NCBI GenBank assembly: GCA_003024985.2
Contig: PXIH01S0040514.1
Reading direction: 5' to 3' (one strand)
From: Euperipatoides rowelli
Taxonomy: Eukaryota > Onychophora > Udeonychophora > Euonychophora > Peripatopsidae
Length of the DNA: 12,083 bases
In this document: positions 1 through 7,534 of the stretch, in pieces
Layout: each line of letters starts with the position of its first letter
Position numbering within the stretch: position 1 is the first letter of the stretch
Program-made: the position numbers and the translations under genes
The notes under the pieces: model-generated
Told to the model about the DNA's origin: nothing
Databases searched by the model: none
Seen by the model: the letters and a program-made list of their open reading frames with translations, nothing else

Positions 1-974
1 TTAAACAAAAGGGGCTTAATCAAAAAAATGTTGATGCCCATGGAACGGGCTTAAACAAAAGGGGCTTAAACAAAAAAATGTTGGATGCCCGTGGAACGGG
101 CTTAAGCAAAAGGAGGGTTAAACAAAAAAGTGTTGGATGACCGTGGAACGGGCTTAAACAAAAGGGGCTTAAATAAACAAATGTTGGATGCCCATGGAAC
201 GGGCTTAAAAAAATGTTTGATGACCATGGAATGGGCTTAAACAAAAAAATGTTTGATGTCCATGGAACAGGCTTAAACAAAAAAATATTGGATGCCCGTG
301 GAACGGGCTTAAATAAAAAAATGTTGGATGCCCGTGAAACGGGTTTAAAAAAAAATGTTTGATGCCCATGGAACGGGCTTAAAAAAATGTTTGATGTCCA
401 TGGAACGGGCTTAAACAAAAAAATATTGGATGCCCGTGGAATGGACTTAAATAAAAAAATGTTAAATGCCCGTGGAACGGGCTTAAAAAAATTTTGATGC
501 CCATGGAATGGGCTTAAAAAAATGTTTGATACCCATGGAACGGGCTTAAACAAAAAAATGTTGTATACCCGTGGAATGGGCTTAAACAAAAAAATGTTGG
601 ATGCCCGTGGAACGGGCTTAAACAAAAGGGGCTTAAACAAAAAAGTGTTGGATGCCTGTGGAACGGGCTTAAACAAAAGGGGCTTAATCAAAAAAATGTT
701 GGATGCCCATGGAACGGGTTTAAACAAAAGGGGCTTAAACAAAAAAATGTTGGATGCCCGTGGAATGGGCTTAAACAAAAGGGGGCTTAAACAAATAAGT
801 GTTGGATTCCCGTGGAATGGGCTTAAACAAAATGGGCTTAAGCAAAAAAATGTTGGACGCCCATGGAACGGGCTTAAACAAAAAAGTGTTGGATGCCCGT
901 GGAACGGGCTTAAACAAAAGGAGCTTAAACAAAAAAATGTTGGATGCCCGTGAAACGGGCTTAAACAAAAAAAA
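1..974. repeat. Minisatellite array with two monomer classes (about 51 bp and about 31-37 bp)
   Basis: About 23 tandem monomers can be followed by their core GCCCGTGGAACGGGC (variants GCCCATGG, GGAATGGGC). Each is followed by TTAAACAAAA and a spacer of the type AAAAAAATGTTGGAT. The core is a near-perfect dyad (GCCCGT, GGA, ACGGGC). Long monomers of about 51 bp carry an extra 15-bp module (AAAAGGGGCTTAAAC) and occupy the two flanks (about 1-195 and 607-970). Short monomers of about 31-37 bp, without the module, fill the middle (about 195-607). The array continues past the left edge of the window. Both main lengths, 51 and 36, are multiples of three, so long reading frames stay open on both strands, up to 252 codons on the minus strand. 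These translate into 17- or 12-residue repeats and are best read as by-products of the array, not as proteins. Confidence 0.95.
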
Positions 975-978
975 AATA

Positions 979-1207
979 TTTTCTTTCTTTTACAGTGACT
1001 CTATACACTCACTGAACTTTCTTTATGCTTCCACCATTCCCTTCTTTTTATTCAATGCTCCCCAATTGTATCTGATGCTACTAACACCACTTGGATTATT
1101 CTAGCGCCCCCAAGGGGGCAATATTGCCTACTTTGGGAAAATATGGTTTAGTATGTTAGGTAGTTGTCTGTTTCTGGAGAAAATCAATTAGTCACTTTTC
1201 ATCTTGG
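979..1207 (+). repeat. Left arm of the inverted repeat
   Basis: The arm begins inside an A/T-rich junction just after the last minisatellite monomer, with TTTTCTTTCTTTTACAG. It ends with GTCACTTTTCATCTTGG. It contains a short internal dyad, GCCCCC-AA-GGGGGC, near 1107-1120 that is only partly kept in the right arm. No gene is evident in it. Confidence 0.9.
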
Positions 1208-1532
1208 TACATGACTAGCAGATAAGCCCGATACACAGCATCCAACATTTTTTTTTGTTTAAGCCCTTTCCACGGCCATCAACCCGTTACATGGGCATCA
1301 AACATTTTTTTTGTTTAAGCCTGTTACACCAAAGATTTTTTTTTTAATCTAAGAGAAAACATCACTTAAAGTTTTAAAAATAGTTCCCACGCTGAGTGTA
1401 GATGGCACTGATACTGGCTTCGGAACATGATCATATTCCAATTAGGGTTATAGACTAGTGAATAAGCCTGTTACAACGGCATCCAACATTTTTTGTTTAA
1501 GTCCTTTTTGTTTAAGCCCGTTCCATGGGCAT
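1208..1532 (-). repeat. Core between the arms, with reversed minisatellite monomers
   Basis: Two groups of monomers related to the left array, but in the opposite orientation, lie at about 1217-1328 and 1461-1532 (for example AAGCCCGTTCCATGGGCATC at 1514-1533). Between them is a non-monomer sequence of about 115 bp that includes TACTGGCTTCGGAACATGAT. The short words GACTAGCAGATAAGCC (near 1213) and GACTAGTGAATAAGCC (near 1453) bracket this part and are near-identical direct repeats. A diverged copy of the same core is found at 5381-5620. Confidence 0.85.
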
Positions 1533-1763
1533 CCAAGATGAAAAGTGACTCATTGATTTTCTCCAGAAACAGACAACTACCTAACATACTAAACCATATT
1601 TTCCCAAAGTGGGCATTTTCGCTCCCTTGGGGGTGCTAGAATGATCCAGGTGGTGTTAGTAGCATCAGATACAATTGGGGAGCATTGAATAAAAAGAAGA
1701 GAATTGTGGAAGCATAAAGAAAGTTCAGTGAGTGTATAGAGTCACTGTAAAAGAAAGAAAAGA
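1533..1763 (-). repeat. Right arm of the inverted repeat
   Basis: This is the reverse complement of the left arm. It starts with CCAAGATGAAAAGTGAC and ends with GTCACTGTAAAAGAAAGAAA. Unlike the left side, no minisatellite array follows it. The sequence outside the arm is ordinary AT-rich DNA, so the structure is asymmetric. Confidence 0.9.
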
Positions 1764-2283
1764 AAATTTTGAAAACAATTCATACGTTTTTCATCTGTTA
1801 TGTAACATTTAAATTCGTAGTGGTTCCTTTATTTTCCAAATAAACACACAATATAACATTTATTGGTCAAGTCTGCTTTTCAAGCACATTTAATGTGAAG
1901 GTTAATATGGTTTATTTTTAAAAATAATAATATAATTTCAAACATCAAGGCATCTTTCTTTGCTATGTTGTAGGACATAGGTAAAAATATAGATACATAA
2001 AAGAACATAAATTCGTCACTGCATCTTTCTGTTTGTTCGCATTAACAAGGTAGATTTCCAGTGGAGGGGGGGGGGGGAGTAATTTTTTTTCCTGAACCTA
2101 GACGATTGGTTATTTTGGAGTATTCAGTACAGAAAAATTTGCAATGCAAACACTAGTCTTATGATATAATTATTAAATACGATATGGATTAACTGATTTA
2201 CCAGTAATCACTAATTCAATAGTTTGCCATATAAAAAAATATTTTATACGTTGAGCAAGTCAATTTAAAACTATCCATTGTTC
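1764..2283. other. AT-rich non-coding stretch with a 12-G run
   Basis: No gene, RNA or recognisable element is seen here. The only notable point is a run of 12 G at 2066-2077, unusual in such AT-rich DNA. Its exact length is the kind of thing that sequencing often gets wrong. Confidence 0.7.
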
Positions 2284-2308
2284 ATCAACACTCCACTAGA
2301 GTGTTGAT
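2284..2308. repeat. Perfect hairpin, 10-bp stem and 5-nt loop
   Basis: ATCAACACTC at 2284-2293 pairs perfectly with GAGTGTTGAT at 2299-2308 around the loop CACTA. It is not followed by a T tract on either strand that would suggest a defined RNA end, and no gene adjoins it. It may be a relic of an inverted-repeat element. Confidence 0.7.
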
Positions 2309-2368
2309 AGGACAAAATGAAAACTGGTGACAAAACACAGTAAAAAAAAAAAAGTCAAAACTAATTTA

Positions 2369-2390
2369 TTTACAGTATATATACTGTAAA
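2369..2390. repeat. Perfect 22-bp palindrome built on TTTACAGTATA
   Basis: The two halves TTTACAGTATA and TATACTGTAAA are exact reverse complements with no spacer. A third half-site (ATATACTGTAAAT) follows at about 2398-2410. The same word TACTGTA or its complement recurs in several other AT-rich spots of the window, near 4045, 4216, 10162, 11226 and 11416-11440. No function can be read from the sequence alone. Confidence 0.75.
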
Positions 2391-2410
2391 TTACAAATAT
2401 ACTGTAAATT

Positions 2411-3009
2411 TATTTATTTATTTTAGATAAAGGTGAAAGTCATTATTGACTTATACCAAAATATAATATGCCCCCCTCCCTTTGCCTTGAGTTCCAGTAT
2501 TTGCTGTCCAGCTGTATTTCAACCTTTGGCGCTCCAATTATTCTAGAAACAGCCTGAGAAACATTTTTAAAACTTGTATTAATAGTCACTAGGTGGCTTC
2601 TTTCAAGAGTATTTTAATAAAATATATTTCTTCTACTTGGAACTTTTATTGCTAAGCTTATCTTAATCTTATATTTTTTTTGTTTAAAAACATTGTTATC
2701 TTGCGCTTTTTAAATGTATAAAATAAATTCCTACAGTTTTATTTATTTATTAGACAAAACTCATGGGCGTGTGTAGCATAGTACAAACATGACACAAAAT
2801 TATTTGCCAAAAAAAAAAAAAATTCATGTCGATTTCGACGGGTTTCAACTGATAATTTATTTAATGAATTTAATCTATCAAAATTAATTTCATTGCATGG
2901 ACCTATTTCTTAACTAAAGATTTTTTTTTTTTTAATCATTTGATTTTATCTAGCTTAACAATGATCTCTTATGATAAGCTGTCAGTATTGACCAATGATA
3001 CCAGTCAAC
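2411..3009. other. AT-rich non-coding stretch
   Basis: Contains TTTA/ATTT simple repeats, T runs and a run of 14 A near 2808-2821. I see no gene or recognisable element. The right end (about 2940-3009) has a more balanced composition and may already belong to the retrotransposon-like segment that follows. Confidence 0.6.
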
Positions 3010-3395
3010 TGACCCACATCATTTGTGTCTCTACATGATCATGTTTAAAGCCTGATGAGCCAAGCTTCCCCCCTTTTTATCCTCTACCATCTCAGGAAAA
3101 AAAATATTTTAAATTGTTTGTTTTTTTTTTTTTTGTTTTTTTTTGCCATCTATGTGATCTGGAACAACACCCGAGAGGGTGAAGATCCCGAGACCTTAAA
3201 TCTATCAGGAAAATTTATTATGTATTGTATTTTTTTTGTTTTTGCTACTTATGGCTATTTTGTTAGTTGTTATTGTGTTGTTGTTTTATTTGAAGATGTG
3301 ATTAAACAACTTAATGAATGTTGTTGCGTTATTATCTGAGTTAAGCCCCATTGGCTTAAACTTTCAAAATAAAATAAATAAATAAAATATATAAT
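3010..3395 (+). mobile_element. Candidate 3' end of a non-LTR (LINE-type) retrotransposon
   Basis: The segment ends in a perfect 7-bp-stem hairpin (TTAAGCC, CCATT, GGCTTAA) at 3341-3359, followed closely by an AATAAAATAAATAAATAAAA-type tail at about 3368-3395. A hairpin before a short-repeat tail is typical of the 3' ends of CR1/L2-like and related LINEs. Upstream is a 94-codon frame (3055-3339) whose middle, around 3148-3210, has clearly higher GC than its surroundings and encodes WNNTREGEDPETLNLSG. The rest is hydrophobic and largely Phe from T runs. I do not recognise this peptide and no reverse-transcriptase motif is visible. The call rests on the 3' terminal structure only and could be wrong. 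Confidence 0.4.
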
Positions 3396-4084
3396 TATTT
3401 GATAGACCTAATCTACAATCAATTGTTATTACCAAACGATAACTTCGCCTTCTTAAAATTGTAATAAAAATTGAATTGGTTGGATTTTTTTTTTATATTT
3501 AAAGTTTAATGATTTTTTTTTTAAAAGAAGAAAAATTTCACAAAAACAAATAATAGACATACGTAATTTATATTGATTAGTTTTTTTTTTTCCATTTTAA
3601 CAATTTTATGTACTGAACTTATAAAAGACTCTAAAAATCCATTAGTAGATGTTTTTTTGCAGAATAAGCCGAGTTTAAAAAAAATAAAACTTGAATCGAA
3701 TCCATAACTGTTAAATTTTCTTGATAATCCAATGCCTATTTATCTCTTGGATCATCAATGAGGAATCAAATTTAATTAGTTTTAACAGTTTAGTTAAAAT
3801 TCCATCACTATTAACACTGAAAAATCGATGTCTCAACAAAAAAAATCTACACTATGTCTCAAATAAATTGAGTTTTATTTGAAATTTAAAAAATAATTGC
3901 AAGCATTTGAGTAATCGATTGGGTATAGTGTAGTTCTCACTATTTAAATTTCGTGTGTCGGACAATAAATATATGGTTAGACCAATACTTTAATACTGTG
4001 TATATAAGTGTGTTTTATATATTTACTATATATACACTGTACATACAGTATACTATATTTACAATATAATACTATAGATATATT
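3396..4084. other. AT-rich non-coding stretch with TA-rich tract
   Basis: Mostly A/T with T runs and no gene. From about 3995 to 4080 the sequence is almost purely TA-type with embedded ACTGTA-CA-TACAGT, a 6-bp inverted repeat with a 2-nt loop, near 4035-4050. No further structure is seen. Confidence 0.65.
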
Positions 4085-4150
4085 CAGGGCTGCCGAGAGG
4101 GAGGACAAAGGGGCAAATGCCTAGGGCCCATAAACAATAGGTGCCATTTA
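4085..4150 (+). repeat. GC-rich dispersed-repeat fragment
   Basis: A sharp GC-rich island in AT-rich DNA begins GGGCTGCCGAGAGGGAGG and continues with GGGGCAAATGCCTAGGGCCC. Islands of this wording are common in animal interspersed repeats. The part TGCCTAGGGCCCATAAACAA resembles the reverse complement of the island at about 10360-10425. The family cannot be assigned from the sequence alone. Confidence 0.4.
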
Positions 4151-4283
4151 CTTTTAACATCCACCTGAGTCTAAGAATACCAATTGCACTTACCTAGGAT
4201 CTAACATTTTCCACTACACATGAATACTGTACAATTAAATATCAATAAAATTTAACATTCAGCTGTATTTGATGATGGTGAAT

Positions 4284-4855
4284 ATGCATAAGTCAGTTTT
4301 CTATTGTAGCCTACATATGTTAACAATTAAACAATACTGACTGAGATGCTCTAAGTTCAAAGCATTAAACAGGAAGTATTTAGACACTCAGATCATTCTT
4401 TAGAGTTCATTGATGTCTAATGAGCATGCATAAGATTTTAGTTTTGTACTCCACATGCATTAATGTTTTAAAAATGTTCAATAGGATACCCCTTAGTTTG
4501 AGACATACACAGAAGGTTGCATTTGACTTCAAATTTTAACCTGGGTCTAGATTAGCTAGGATGTACATTGTACATGCAGGATTTATGTTTTCAAATATGC
4601 GTAGGTTAATGTTTAAACTATAGGCTATTCATTAGTGTACCCTGAGTCTGAGACATCTGTAAAATGTTATGTTCCACTTGAAACATCAATCCAATCTAAG
4701 AATACTTAACACACAAAGGTGTAGCACTTTTAGTTTTCTATTTACAGGAGTTAATATTTAAACAATGGTTAGTAGGTTAATCTAAGTCTGAAACAAAAAT
4801 GTAGTATGGTTGATGATTTATTTCTCACAAATGATCACTGAAAATACCTAATGAG
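4284..4855. repeat. Decayed tandem repeat, period about 145 bp
   Basis: Related blocks recur at about 4284-4430, 4430-4575, 4575-4720 and 4720-4855. Anchors are CTAAGTTCAAAG (about 4351), TTAGTTTGAGACAT (about 4493), TGAGTCTGAGACAT (about 4643) and TAAGTCTGAAACA (about 4783), spaced about 142, 150 and 140 bp. Each is preceded by a version of a TTAAT-GTTTAAAC-rich segment, for example near 4462, 4608 and 4751. Units differ by many substitutions and small indels, so the array is old. Confidence 0.5.
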
Positions 4856-5380
4856 TAGGCCCAGATCAGAAAACTTTTATATTTTTGTAAATGGAAATTT
4901 TCAAAATCAGATTCTCAGTCCATAATCATATGTCCTTGGCATAACTGTAAAATGGACTGTATGTCAAACATAAATTTATATTTAATACAAACCATTAAAA
5001 CTTATCCTTAAAATAAATTAAACTCATTTTATTTTTTATAAACCTCCATAGGGGTTAGCAATAATAGTTTAGCAATGTTTTAAAGTAAAAACACTTTTGT
5101 CACAGTGAATTGTGTACATTTTTTTCTTTTAAATCTAAAACTAAGTATGATTTCAATGTTTTAATTCTATTGAATTTAATTAAATATTTTTAAAATCTGT
5201 TTAATTTTATAATTTTAAATTTTTAAAACTTGTATTTAAAAAAAAAAAATTCATCTTAAGGTTGATTTAAATTAAGAATTATTATTGGATTTACCAAATT
5301 AATCTTAGATTTATTTATTAACTTTGAATTCATACAGATTTATTATTGAAATGATTTTTTTTAATTATTATTTATTGGCA
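4856..5380. other. AT-rich non-coding stretch
   Basis: No gene, repeat array or recognisable element. Composition is strongly A/T with many short TTTAAA and AATTTAA words, as expected for intron or intergenic DNA. Confidence 0.7.
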
Positions 5381-5620
5381 AATAAGCCTGTCACATGGGC
5401 ATCGACCTTATTTTTTTTGTTTAAGCCCTTTTTATATTAGAGAAAACACTACTTAAAATTTCTAAAAATAGTTCCCGCGCCGATCTTTTAAGCCCATTAA
5501 ACCTTTTTTTTATTTTTATTTTTATATCACAGTAATCTAGGAGGAAAAAAATAGTTTTGAATAAGCCCATTATATGGCGCTGTTACTGGCTTCGGAACAC
5601 GATCATATGCCAATTAAGAT
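5381..5620 (-). mobile_element. Diverged, arm-less copy of the 1208-1532 core
   Basis: It starts with AATAAGCCTGTCACATGGGC, a reversed minisatellite monomer, and continues through TTTTTTTTGTTTAAGCCC. It then shares GAGAAAACACTACTTAAA, AAAATAGTTCCCGCGC and TACTGGCTTCGGAACACGAT with the first copy in the same order and orientation. The second copy has an extra insertion of about 90 bp around 5490-5570 and lacks the 230-bp inverted arms. It shows that the core is a dispersed repeat and that the arms are not an obligatory part of it, or have been lost here. Confidence 0.8.
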
Positions 5621-5800
5621 ATAAAATTAAATTGAACTTTGTAAAGGAAAAAAAATTAATGACTGGATTAAATTGGAATTCCCTTTAGAATTACTAAATT
5701 AATCTTCGATATATTATAATACTTTGTATTGGTACACTTTTTGGAATAATTAATCTTCGATTATTACAAAAATTGTTTTGGCTTTTGAGAAATATGGATT

Positions 5801-5870
5801 TATTACTATTATTATTATTATTATTAGGATTATTATTCGTATTATTATTATTATCATTATTATTATTATT
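5801..5870. repeat. Interrupted (TTA)n microsatellite
   Basis: About 20 trinucleotide units of TTA/ATT, interrupted at GGAT, TCG and TCA. Further short runs of the same repeat lie near 5912-5930, 6523-6538 and 6566-6580. Confidence 0.9.
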
Positions 5871-6363
5871 GAGAAAACATCTAATCTTTTGAGAAAATTA
5901 ATATAGATTCGTTATTATTTATTATTATTGAAAAAAAAAATCTATTCGTAAACTATATAATCTGAAGTGAAATATATTAGATTTATATTTATATAAATTT
6001 ATAAAAAACATCCAAGGCTATAATATAAAGACATATAAAATAGGCATCAATGTATATTTGATGTAAAAATGCCCAAAACCACCACCATGACTGAGACATT
6101 AATTTTATTTCACTGAAAGTTATACTGCATTATTAAAATCCTGATTTTAAGCTTATTTGCTATCATCAGATGCAGATAAGTAATGGCTTCTTAAAAATAT
6201 GCTCATAACTGTGAAGACAGCCTTTAATGCACAAGCTTTGTAAAAACTATATGATGTAAATCTAATCAAATTATTTCCATTTAAATTAAGTTAAAATTTA
6301 AACATAAGTTTATATGCAAGATATATTTACACATTTTTTTGTTATTGTGGTTTTGTTTTACAG
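5871..6363 (+). other. Putative intron 3' portion before exon A
   Basis: AT-rich sequence without coding potential leads into a polypyrimidine-containing acceptor, TTGTGGTTTTGTTTTACAG, ending at 6363. Where this intron begins is not visible. It may extend past the left edge of the window. Confidence 0.5.
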
Positions 6364-6491
6364 CTCCACCAAATCCTCCCGGCATGGGTGCTCATGCACA
6401 GAAACCAAAACATGACCCAAAATCAACATTACCAATGCCAATTAATGTAAAGAATCATCTTCATAAAGGAAGTTCTTCTAATGGTTATTCT
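6364..6491 (+). CDS. Exon A: extracellular juxtamembrane stalk of a receptor (probably Trk-like)
   Basis: This is an internal exon of 128 nt, with acceptor TTTTGTTTTACAG before it and an ideal donor GTAAGT after it. It begins with the last two bases of a split codon (phase 1 entry) and leaves in phase 0. It encodes 42 full residues beginning PPNPPGMGAHAQKPK and ending SSSNGYS. The peptide is rich in Pro, Lys, His and Ser and has no Cys and no hydrophobic core, as expected for a flexible stalk between the ectodomain and the membrane. Its GC content is clearly higher than that of the flanking DNA. Splicing to the next exon at 7107 keeps the frame and leads straight into a transmembrane helix. 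The apparent Met start upstream lies in intron sequence and is not a real start. The assignment to a receptor comes from exon B, because this stalk has no diagnostic motif of its own. Confidence 0.7.
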
Positions 6492-7009
6492 GTAAGTATT
6501 TATTCCATACAATTAGGCTAAAATCATAATAATAATAATGTCTCAAAAATAGGAATAGGCCTACACCATTATTATTAATAACTTGTAAATAATTTGATTA
6601 GAAACAAAAACTGCATTAAAATGAAATAGTGGATGTGTTGGAGAATTATATTTTGAAATTTTGTAATATTAAATAAAGTTGTGTAATTATATTTTTCAAA
6701 TATAATTAGATTTGAAATTCCATTGTTTTTTATAATGTTGGGTAATTATATCTGAAAATATTGGAAATGTTGGGAAATCATATTTTGAATTTTTTTTAAA
6801 AAAAAACATTGGGTAATTTAGAAAAAAGTAGTTTTAAAATGGTGATGACATGGGGAATTCTGCAGTTCTACCATATATTTTAAGAATCTGTGTCATAATT
6901 AATTGAAAGCAAAAAATGATTAATTCTCAAATAAATAAACTATATTTTAATTTTTCTATTGCTCGTTTTTTTTTTAAATATTCTTATTGTAAGGTTATTT
7001 CTTTGTGAT

Positions 7010-7057
<48 letters not shown>

Positions 7058-7064
7058 ATTTTAA

Positions 7065-7106
<42 letters not shown>
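6492..7106 (+). other. 615-nt intron between exons A and B (phase 0)
   Basis: It opens with GTAAGTATTT and closes with a T run and AG at 7105-7106. It contains short AAT runs, several 'GGGTAATTATATTT'-like words between about 6640 and 6830 (a weak local repeat), and two very long T runs near the acceptor. No other reading frame of interest is seen. Confidence 0.7.
7011..7104 (+). repeat. Twin 38-nt T runs forming the pyrimidine tract of the exon B acceptor
   Basis: T runs of 38 nt at 7011-7048 and 7067-7104 are separated by the 18-nt spacer AAATTTTTTATTTTAAAG. The second run leads directly to the acceptor AG. The spacer also ends in AG (7065-7066). Use of that site would add 40 nt and shift the reading frame. 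Exact run lengths in an assembly are unreliable. Confidence 0.85.
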
Positions 7107-7107
<1 letters not shown>

Positions 7108-7389
7108 TCTATATTTATGTTACTGGGGTTATTTGTTTCTTAATTTTTGCTGGAGTTGGTAGTTTTTTTGGCATACGCTGGTATCGCAGAAGAAAAGCTG
7201 TTTTAAATAGACGAGATGATATTGCATTTACATCAACTGGTTCCCGACGACCACTAACTAGCCGTTCAAATGGATTGCTTTTACCCAAAGGAGACGTTGT
7301 GGTCCCAAGAGAAACAATGCCACTGACTTCCATTCATGTTGTAGAAAATCCCAATTATTTTAGAAAAAGTCCGGAAAAATCATGTGCTG
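7107..7389 (+). CDS. Ntrk: Exon B: transmembrane and juxtamembrane segment of a Trk-like receptor tyrosine kinase
   Basis: This internal exon of 283 nt follows a T-rich acceptor and ends at an ideal donor (GTAAGT). It enters in phase 0 and leaves in phase 1. It encodes 94 residues. Residues 1-23 form one hydrophobic helix (IYIYVTGVICFLIFAGVGSF and on), and RWYRRRK follows as a stop-transfer cluster, giving a type I topology. The cytoplasmic part runs about 50 residues to SIHVVENPNYF. In vertebrate Trk receptors an IENPQYF motif sits at similar distance from the membrane; its NPxY tyrosine recruits Shc and FRS2 when phosphorylated. Here the exon stops ten residues after the Tyr-Phe pair, about where the Trk juxtamembrane segment is followed by the kinase exons. 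MuSK (NPMY) and ALK (NPNY) also have juxtamembrane NPxY motifs but with shorter membrane spacing and without ENPxYF, so they are less likely. No kinase exon is seen in the remaining 4.7 kb. Confidence 0.68.
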
Positions 7390-7534
7390 GTAAGTTATAT
7401 TTATTCTAATAATAAATAGTGTATTGATATAAATATACAATAATTTTTATAGTTCTAAGAAAAAAAGTAAAAATAAACTTTTGTGTAGTATAAATTTAAA
7501 AAAAATAAGATTTTGTAAAAAAAAAAAAAAAAAA
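7390..7534 (+). other. Start of the intron after exon B
   Basis: Begins with the donor GTAAGTTATATTT and is AT-rich. It ends in a run of 18 A (7517-7534) directly against the left end of the Helitron-like element. No other content is seen. Confidence 0.6.

Larger units (their letters stand above)
979..1763. mobile_element. Foldback-like element: inverted-repeat arms of about 230 bp around a 325-bp core
   Basis: The sequence at 979-1207 recurs as its reverse complement at 1533-1763. By eye the arms are roughly 90% identical, with small differences such as the C/G-rich block near 1105-1122 against its partner near 1618-1637. The central 325 bp hold monomers of the neighbouring minisatellite in reverse orientation. 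No open reading frame for a transposase is present, so any mobility would need proteins supplied in trans. Known foldback elements, including some from echinoderms, combine long inverted repeats with internal tandem repeats, and this architecture resembles them. I see no clear target-site duplication. Its status as a mobile element, rather than a local inverted duplication, is therefore an inference. Confidence 0.7.

Noticed and set aside
20-778. 252-codon minus-strand frame with repeats of the type FKPVPRASNIFL
   Set aside because: It lies wholly inside the minisatellite and mirrors its monomers. Monomer lengths divisible by three explain its length, and its internal frame changes track monomers of odd length.
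1-974. CRISPR array
   Set aside because: The repeats are contiguous monomers with variable lengths and no unique spacers, in a sequence that is clearly eukaryotic.
522-1104. Plus-strand frames with repeats of the type GLNKKMLDARGTGLNKR
   Set aside because: Also direct translations of the minisatellite. The second one (799-1104) simply runs on into the inverted-repeat arm.
3055-3339. 94-codon frame as a small membrane protein gene
   Set aside because: Most hydrophobic residues are Phe from T runs, there is no splice or promoter support, and a hairpin plus AAAT-type tail follows. It is better explained as part of a retrotransposon 3' region.
6959-7162. 67-codon frame starting before exon B
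   Set aside because: It is mostly poly-Phe from the two T runs and continues into exon B in a different frame from the coding one.
7115-7333. 72-codon minus-strand frame
   Set aside because: It is the antisense shadow of exon B, which has matching splice sites, a membrane helix and a known motif on the plus strand.
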